From assembly GCA_020024085.1 (NCBI GenBank), contig JAHHUG010000044.1, positions 1 through 11,233 of the forward strand: DNA of 11,233 nt, in the 5' to 3' direction. Position 1 is the stretch's first letter; each line of letters starts with the position of its first letter. The notes beneath the pieces were generated by a model. That model had not been told where the DNA came from. It ran no database searches and worked only from the letters and a program-made list of their open reading frames with translations. The DNA comes from Christensenellaceae bacterium. GTDB lineage: Bacteria; Bacillota; Clostridia; Christensenellales; CAAEEZ01. The position numbers were made by a program, and so were the translations under genes. This document shows positions 6,827-11,233 of this stretch, piece after piece.

Positions 6827-8599
6827 TTACCTCACTCCATTAAAATCTTTAAGTTCGTTTTGCAACTCTTTTAAAGAACTAAGCAATTCTCTTTTCTCAC
6901 CTATATCAATAGTTGACAAAATTTTGCTTCTTGTTACAGCTATTTGCTCTTGTATATAATATTTTTTTAATGTTTCTAGGCTTTCTTTGTATTCAGCATT
7001 TTCCCATTCCTCATTATCTTTTATGCTTGCACTAAGCACCTCTTTAAGTTCCTCATTTTCTGGGATAATGGTAAATAAGTCGCCTATCACATTTAATTTA
7101 TTATTGTTGTTTTGCTCCTTGATATATGTAAAAATATCTTGATGTGTGCTATCTGTTAGATACCTTGAAATATCCACAAACGGAGCATACGGTTTATTAT
7201 TAAGCATTGCAAGTAAAACTATTCTGCAAGCCTTTAAGTAACCGATATTTTTTTCGTACTTTAGGTCTTCCTTTACAATAGAAACCGTTTCTGGTTGTGT
7301 ATCGGAGTCCATTTGTTGTTGAAGCCTATATTTTTGTATTTGAGATTTTTTGCACACCTCATTAAGATATACTTCCCTAACCTCTACCTCTTTGATTTCT
7401 CGTAGCATTGCGATTGCCTCGGTGGCAAACTTGGCTCTTGAATCGGGAGTAGTTAAGTCGTATTTGCTTTCTATTTGCAACAATTTATAGTCAATAAGAG
7501 GTTTTGCACCAACAACTAAATCCAAAAAGTACTTCTTGCCCTTTTCCTTAATGATTTCATCAGGGTCCAAGCCCTTGTCTAGCTGAATAACCTTAACCTC
7601 AAGCCCCTTTGATGCAAAAATATCCAAACTCCTCAAGGTCGCCATTTGTCCAGCTGTATCGCCATCGTATGCAACATATACTTTATCGCAATACCTTTTT
7701 ACAAGGGAGGCTTGTCCATCAGTAAGGCTTGTACCCATACTTGCAACCACATTGTAAATACCTGACTTATACAAGGATATTACGTCCATATAGCCCTCAA
7801 CCATAATTACGCTATCAACCTTTTCTCGTTGCTTTAGTTTGTGTAAATTGTTGATTGCAAACAAATTTCTATTTTTGATAAATACCGAAGTATTGTTTGT
7901 GTTTTTGTACTTATTATTGACCTTTGCAGTAGTAAGTATTCTGCCACCAAAGGCTATAACCTTACTTTGCGAATTGATAATAGGGATAATCAATCTGCCA
8001 CCCAAACAGTCGTAAAGCTCGCCCCTCTCGTTCCTCATACAAACTCCACTTTTGATAATAATATCATCGGTGTAATTTTTGAGTTTTAAGTATTGAGGCA
8101 AACCATTGTAATCAATTGAGCAACCAAGACCAAATGCCGTGATAATTTTGTTATCAAATCCACGACTTGCAAGATAATCAAGTGCAGGTTTTGCATCTGA
8201 CTTTTTTAGGTTATTGTGATAAAAATATGCAGTATCTTTAAGTACTTGATAAATTTGCTCTTTCTCATTTTTCTTTTCCTTAAAGTCGCCATTTTGAGTT
8301 TTTTCAGGAATTTCAAAACCAACCTTTTCAGCAAGAATATGACAAGCTTCCATAAACTCAACACTCTCGTATTTTTGAACGAACTTGATTACATCTCCAC
8401 TTTCGCCACAACCAAAACAATGGTAAAATTGACCAGCTGGGTTTACTGCAAATGATGGAGTCTTTTCATGATGAAAAGGACAATTACCCCAAAAGATATT
8501 GCCCTTTCTATTTAGTGGAATATATGAAGATATAATCGAAACTATATCAGCTTTTTCCTTTAATTTACTTAACCAATCCTCATTATAAACTCTATCCAA
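6827..8599 (-). CDS. dnaG: DNA primase DnaG
   Basis: Makes the short RNA primers for replication and works with the replicative helicase. Residue numbers here count from an upstream in-frame ATG at 8656; subtract 19 for the start chosen. The CHC2 zinc domain has Cys59, His62, Cys80 and Cys83. The polymerase core follows, with LGGRLIIPI (218-226), FGGR (236-239) and a TOPRIM fold containing EGYMD (287-291, catalytic Glu287) and DGDTAG (331-336). The last 140 or so residues form the expected helical helicase-interaction domain. I prefer the TTG at 8599: GGGAG lies 9 bases upstream, the protein then begins just before the conserved WLSKLKEKADIV helix as in other primases, and a TATAAT box falls in the 19-codon extension. 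The ATG at 8656 has no clear ribosome site but cannot be excluded. The gene leads the rpoD operon. Confidence 0.96.
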   Translation of the reverse strand: MDRVYNEDWLSKLKEKADIVSIISSYIPLNRKGNIFWGNCPFHHEKTPSFAVNPAGQFYHCFGCGESGDVIKFVQKYESVEFMEACHILAEKVGFEIPEKTQNGDFKEKKNEKEQIYQVLKDTAYFYHNNLKKSDAKPALDYLASRGFDNKIITAFGLGCSIDYNGLPQYLKLKNYTDDIIIKSGVCMRNERGELYDCLGGRLIIPIINSQSKVIAFGGRILTTAKVNNKYKNTNNTSVFIKNRNLFAINNLHKLKQREKVDSVIMVEGYMDVISLYKSGIYNVVASMGTSLTDGQASLVKRYCDKVYVAYDGDTAGQMATLRSLDIFASKGLEVKVIQLDKGLDPDEIIKEKGKKYFLDLVVGAKPLIDYKLLQIESKYDLTTPDSRAKFATEAIAMLREIKEVEVREVYLNEVCKKSQIQKYRLQQQMDSDTQPETVSIVKEDLKYEKNIGYLKACRIVLLAMLNNKPYAPFVDISRYLTDSTHQDIFTYIKEQNNNNKLNVIGDLFTIIPENEELKEVLSASIKDNEEWENAEYKESLETLKKYYIQEQIAVTRSKILSTIDIGEKRELLSSLKELQNELKDFNGVR

Positions 8600-8608
8600 T
8601 ACAAAACA

Positions 8609-8613
8609 CTCCC
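8609..8613 (-). promoter_or_regulatory. Ribosome binding site supporting the dnaG TTG start
   Basis: GGGAG on the minus strand, 9 bases before the TTG at 8599. The alternative ATG at 8656 is preceded by an A/T-only stretch with no Shine-Dalgarno match, so this site decides the start call. Confidence 0.55.
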
Positions 8614-8623
8614 ATACAATACT

Positions 8624-8629
8624 ATTATA
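8624..8629 (-). promoter_or_regulatory. Possible -10 box of the dnaG-rpoD operon promoter
   Basis: A perfect TATAAT on the minus strand. It sits 24 bases upstream of the TTG start and would place the transcription start near 8617, leaving a leader of about 18 bases containing the GGGAG site. No good -35 is visible: the best 18-base-spaced hexamer is TTAGGA. In AT-rich DNA a lone hexamer is weak evidence, but its position between the dgt terminator and dnaG is right for the operon promoter. Confidence 0.35.
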
Positions 8630-8739
8630 CGATAGATTTTGCAATTCTCCTAACATAAATTTGTATATTTATAATAATATACTAATATTTATTTAAATTT
8701 TTAGTTATATAATGTATTATTAAGTTGTTTTTACGATTT

Positions 8740-8772
8740 AAAAATAAAAAACTGTCACAAATTAGACAGTTT
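8740..8772 (-). terminator. Rho-independent terminator after dgt
   Basis: On the minus strand AAACTGTC-TAATTTGT-GACAGTTT forms a perfect 8-bp stem with an 8-base loop, followed by a T-rich tail (TTTATTTTT including stem Ts). It lies 68 bases beyond the dgt stop. It separates dgt from the dnaG operon and implies that dnaG has its own promoter in the AT-rich gap 8600-8739. Confidence 0.85.
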
Positions 8773-8839
8773 AATATAATTTGATTAACAAAAAGTACTA
8801 TATATTTGCATTATTTGTATAACACTTTACAAATCAACA

Positions 8840-9835
8840 TCATAGCACTTGCCAAGATTTTGGCACAAAAATATCATTAAAAACCTTAATTGCATACCTA
8901 TCACTCATACCTGCGATATAGTCACAAACTGCAATCTCCACTCCTTCTTTATCAGTAATATTTTGGTAAAATTCCGGCATTCTATGAACATTTTCATAAA
9001 AATAATTAAACAAAAATTCTAGCAAAATATCTGCCTTTTTTTCCTCTTGTTTTGCATCTGCATCTTGATATAAAGTACAAAACATAAACTTCCTAAGTAG
9101 CATTAAACTATCTTCGCAATCTTTATCAAGTTTAACAAATGGCTTATCGTAACTGTTTTTTACAAGGCTATTTACAAGGGTGTTTATCCTATCGCCTTTT
9201 TTGTGTCCAAGGATATTTGTAGCATCAAGTGGAAGGTCGCTTTCGCTAAGTAACCCTGCCCTAATTCCATCATCAATATCGTGATTAATGTAAGCAATTC
9301 TATCGGCATAGCTTACCACTTTACCCTCCAAAGTTGAAGGATTTCCACTAATTTTATGATTCAAAATACCATCTTTTACCTCGTATGTAAGATTAAGCCC
9401 CTCGCCATTATTTTCAAGCTTTTCAACAACTCTCAAGCTCTGCTCGTTATGTTCAAATGGTCTACCGATTATCCTTGAAAGAACCTTTTCTCCCTCGTGC
9501 CCAAACGGTGTATGTCCAAGGTCGTGTCCAAGGCTAATTGCCTCTATTAAGTCCTCATTAAGTCTAAGTGCCCTACCGATTGTCCTTGCAATTTGCGAAA
9601 CCTCTAATGTATGAGTAAGTCTTGTACGATAATGGTCGCCCTCTGGCGACAAGAAAACTTGTGTTTTATGTTTAAGCCTTCTAAATGCTTTTGAATGGAT
9701 AATTCTATCCCTATCCCGTTGAAATTCTGTTCTAAGAGGCGAAGGTTCAAGTTCTACAAGTCTACCTTTTGTGTCCTTAGTTTTGAACGCATACTGAGAT
9801 AAAAATTCTTCTTCAAAATCAAGATATGTTTTCAT
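8840..9835 (-). CDS. dgt: Deoxyguanosinetriphosphate triphosphohydrolase-like protein (HD domain)
   Basis: Predicted cytoplasmic dNTPase that removes triphosphate from dGTP or other dNTPs and so controls the nucleotide pool. The protein is 331 residues from the chosen ATG. HD-domain metal residues are visible: His75 in RLTHTLEV, the His104-Asp105 pair in GHDLGHTPFGH, and Asp178 in SYADRIAY, followed by NHDIDDG (184-190). The N-terminal segment RTEFQRDRDRIIHSKAFRRLKHKTQVF (35-61) is typical of the family. The length fits the shorter Gram-positive branch rather than E. coli Dgt (about 500), so exact dNTP preference is open. A TTG at 9847 extends the frame, but its GGGGGA is better read as the ribosome site for ATG 9835, at 4-5 bases. 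The gap of 89 bases from the upstream gene is A/T-rich with a TATAAT at 9852-9857 but no convincing -35. It lies directly before dnaG, as in many clostridia. Confidence 0.92.
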   Translation of the reverse strand: MKTYLDFEEEFLSQYAFKTKDTKGRLVELEPSPLRTEFQRDRDRIIHSKAFRRLKHKTQVFLSPEGDHYRTRLTHTLEVSQIARTIGRALRLNEDLIEAISLGHDLGHTPFGHEGEKVLSRIIGRPFEHNEQSLRVVEKLENNGEGLNLTYEVKDGILNHKISGNPSTLEGKVVSYADRIAYINHDIDDGIRAGLLSESDLPLDATNILGHKKGDRINTLVNSLVKNSYDKPFVKLDKDCEDSLMLLRKFMFCTLYQDADAKQEEKKADILLEFLFNYFYENVHRMPEFYQNITDKEGVEIAVCDYIAGMSDRYAIKVFNDIFVPKSWQVL

Positions 9836-9924
9836 AAAATCCCCCAAAATTATTATATAAAAACATTATTTATATAATACTATTGCAAATTAATGCGTTA
9901 TTTTAATTTTTTTATTTTACAAAA

Positions 9925-10437
9925 TTATAATCTAATTACTGTTTCTTCAAGTGGTTTTCTATCAAAATGACGCTCGCTTGGATTAATATTTTCATCAATA
10001 TAACCTATTGGAAGTAGGCAAAATGGCTCAATATTTTGTGGCAAATCAAACAGCTCTTTTACAAGGTTTTTATCAAATCTTAGTACCCAACAGCTATCAA
10101 TTCCTTGGTCTTTTGCCTCTAACATCATATGAGTACAAACGATACTTGCATCCATTTCGGCACTATTATATTTGTTATCAGCACTACTCCAACAAACATC
10201 AATATTCGAACAAACCATAAGCACAGTATTAGCATTATAAATGCAAGGCGAAACCTTGTTAATTCGCTCTAAAGCCTCGTTTGATTGTATTACATATATT
10301 TGTTGAGGTTGATTGTTTTTAGCCGTTGGAGCTACTCTACCAGCTGATAAAATATTAAGCAATTTGTCCTCTTCAATTTGTTTACTACTAAATCCACGAG
10401 CAGAAAATCTGCTACTTGCTAGTTCCAAAAAATTCAT
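9925..10437 (-). CDS. Nitroreductase-family FMN-dependent oxidoreductase
   Basis: A small 170-residue flavoprotein expected to bind FMN as a dimer and use NAD(P)H to reduce an unidentified acceptor such as a quinone, nitro compound or flavin. Family signatures: RFSARGFSS (10-18) for FMN phosphate contact, APTAKNNQP (36-44), DASIVCTHMMLEAKDQGIDSC at about 96-116 (central helix and flavin contact), and LLPIGY (141-146). Its length fits the short clostridial subgroup. AAGGAG lies 6 bases before the ATG. A strong sigma-A-like promoter with a palindromic -10 lies directly upstream, and the purC terminator separates it from purC, so it is transcribed on its own. No typical U-tailed hairpin follows, so some transcripts may continue into dgt. 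Substrate and physiological role cannot be inferred. Confidence 0.88.
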   Translation of the reverse strand: MNFLELASSRFSARGFSSKQIEEDKLLNILSAGRVAPTAKNNQPQQIYVIQSNEALERINKVSPCIYNANTVLMVCSNIDVCWSSADNKYNSAEMDASIVCTHMMLEAKDQGIDSCWVLRFDKNLVKELFDLPQNIEPFCLLPIGYIDENINPSERHFDRKPLEETVIRL

Positions 10438-10453
10438 ATTTTTCTCCTTATAT

Positions 10454-10467
10454 ATATGATATCATAT
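10454..10467 (-). promoter_or_regulatory. 14-bp palindrome over the -10 box, possible operator
   Basis: ATATGATATCATAT reads the same on both strands and covers the whole -10 hexamer plus part of the spacer. A dimeric repressor bound here would block polymerase. No regulator gene is near, and A/T-rich DNA makes such palindromes fairly common, so the operator role is inference. Confidence 0.4.
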
Positions 10468-10484
10468 TTTTTACATTCAGTCAA
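10456..10484 (-). promoter_or_regulatory. Sigma-A-type promoter of the nitroreductase gene
   Basis: On the minus strand the -35 TTGACT (10479-10484) and -10 TATCAT (10456-10461) each match the consensus at five of six positions and are 17 bases apart, the optimal spacing. The start point would be near 10449, giving an unusually short leader that begins at or in the AAGGAG ribosome site. This is the best promoter match I found in the window. Confidence 0.7.
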
Positions 10485-10494
10485 TTATAACTTA

Positions 10495-10531
10495 AAACAA
10501 GGTACAATCAAAAGCTGATTGTACCTTGTTT
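10495..10531 (-). terminator. Rho-independent terminator after purC
   Basis: On the minus strand AAACAAGGTACAATCA pairs perfectly with TGATTGTACCTTGTTT over 16 bp around a 5-base loop (10511-10515). It starts 12 bases after the purC stop. The U-tract is short (four Ts, three of them in the stem), so termination may rely on the strong stem. It isolates purC from the nitroreductase gene. Confidence 0.8.
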
Positions 10532-10543
10532 GACAGCATAAAA

Positions 10544-11224
10544 TTACGCTAAAATTAACTTTGTAAGTTCTACAGGCTCAACGATCTTACCATCTTTGTA
10601 AACTCTCATATTGCCACTTGCAATTTCATCAATCAAAATAACTTCGTTATTGTTGTATCCAAACTCAAATTTAATATCATATAATTCCATACCTTTGCTC
10701 TTTAGGTCTTCAGCAACGATATTTGTAATTTCAAGAGTTTGTTTTTTCATGCTTTCGAACATCTCTTCTGACATAATGTTAAGAGCAGCCAAACCTTCAG
10801 AAGTGATTAGTGGATCACCTTTTTCGTCATCTTTAAGAGTTGTTTCAACGTAACCACCTTCAAGAATTGTACCGTCTTCAATGTAAGCACCATAGCGGCG
10901 GATAAAGCTACCAGTAGCTCTTAAACGGCAGATAACTTCAAGTCCTTTGCCGAAAACAGTAGCAGGAAGAACTTCCATAGTAGCGTTCTCAATATCAGCA
11001 GAAACATAGTGTGTTTTAATGCCGGCTTTTTTTAGCATTTCAAAATAATAAACAGAAACTTGAAGATTAGCTTTGCCAATACCTTCAATAGTTAAGCCTA
11101 CTGCATTTTCACCTGGATCAAAAACGCCGTCTTTACCTGTGCAGTCGTCTTTGAATTTTAACATAACATTACCGTTATCTAAAGAATAAACGTCTTTAGT
11201 TTTGCCTTCATACATTTTTTTCAT
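10544..11224 (-). CDS. purC: Phosphoribosylaminoimidazole-succinocarboxamide synthase (SAICAR synthetase)
   Basis: Catalyses ATP-dependent joining of aspartate to CAIR, making SAICAR in de novo purine synthesis. The 226-residue length is close to the bacterial norm of about 235. Visible features: nucleotide-binding YEGKTKDVY (5-13), RLRATGSF (100-107), ETTLKDDEKGDPLI (127-140, the substrate and metal region) and the C-terminal IDEIASGNMRVY (198-209). The start is the ATG at 11224, which places YEGK near the N-terminus as in the family; the nine bases before it show no ribosome site and the frame is open to the edge, so a start beyond the window cannot be ruled out. It is the last gene of its transcript, ending at a strong hairpin; other pur genes may lie to the right. 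Its glutamate codons favour GAA far more than those of trmK. Confidence 0.95.
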   Translation of the reverse strand: MKKMYEGKTKDVYSLDNGNVMLKFKDDCTGKDGVFDPGENAVGLTIEGIGKANLQVSVYYFEMLKKAGIKTHYVSADIENATMEVLPATVFGKGLEVICRLRATGSFIRRYGAYIEDGTILEGGYVETTLKDDEKGDPLITSEGLAALNIMSEEMFESMKKQTLEITNIVAEDLKSKGMELYDIKFEFGYNNNEVILIDEIASGNMRVYKDGKIVEPVELTKLILA

Positions 11225-11233
11225 GGATAGTAC

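Noticed and set aside
6756..6959. Plus-strand open frames opposite rpoD, dnaG, lacZ and other genes
   Set aside because: All are antisense to well-conserved coding sequence, have low-complexity Ser/Phe/Leu-rich translations, resemble no family and lack ribosome sites; they are shadows of the minus-strand genes.
9836..9847. TTG at 9847 as the dgt start
   Set aside because: The GGGGGA immediately after it is the natural ribosome site for ATG 9835, and the family N-terminus fits the ATG.
9887..9909. Inverted repeat AAATTAA...TTAATTT after the nitroreductase gene, as a possible terminator
   Set aside because: The stem is 7 bp of A-T pairs only, the loop is 9 bases, and no U-run follows on the minus strand.

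Overview
The window is about 11.2 kb of AT-rich bacterial chromosome. Every credible gene lies on the minus strand, so transcription runs from right to left. The order dgt - dnaG - rpoD - trmK - nif3-like - C4 zinc-ribbon gene is the macromolecular-synthesis (primase/sigma) cluster as arranged in low-GC Gram-positives, mainly Clostridia. Purine-rich Shine-Dalgarno sequences, GTG and TTG starts and U-tailed hairpin terminators fit the same group. A gut-type, possibly uncultured clostridium is likely, but I cannot name a species.

Layout from right to left, as transcribed: purC (SAICAR synthase) sits at the right edge and ends at a 16-bp perfect hairpin. A small nitroreductase-family gene follows, with its own sigma-A-type promoter whose -10 box lies in a 14-bp palindrome. 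Next is dgt, a dNTP triphosphohydrolase, closed by a U-tailed terminator. After a gap of about 240 bases starts a tight unit: dnaG (primase), rpoD (main sigma factor), trmK (tRNA m1A22 methyltransferase), a Nif3-family metalloprotein, a coiled-coil/zinc-ribbon protein and, 27 bases later, a full-length GH2 beta-galactosidase (lacZ). The junctions from dnaG to the zinc-ribbon gene are 2 bases, TAATG, ATGA and 3 bases, so translational coupling is likely. No terminator or clear promoter separates lacZ from the unit; the first terminator after dnaG lies beyond lacZ.

Function: dnaG and rpoD supply replication priming and housekeeping transcription initiation, trmK modifies tRNA, and the Nif3 and zinc-ribbon proteins are conserved companions of poorly defined role. 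dgt (dNTP pools) and purC (purine synthesis) are nucleotide-metabolism neighbours. lacZ is the metabolic outlier.

This is essentially a core housekeeping region. I found no phage, insertion sequence, CRISPR array, tRNA/rRNA gene, toxin-antitoxin or defence locus, and nothing that amounts to a new biological system. The points worth a second look are modest: lacZ at the end of the sigma operon, its altered active-site loop and C-terminus, a basic/acidic/basic extension on RpoD, a probable TTG start for dnaG with a TATAAT box upstream, the palindrome in the nitroreductase promoter, paired hairpins after lacZ and a distinct glutamate codon bias in purC. No intergenic stretch exceeds 300 bases.
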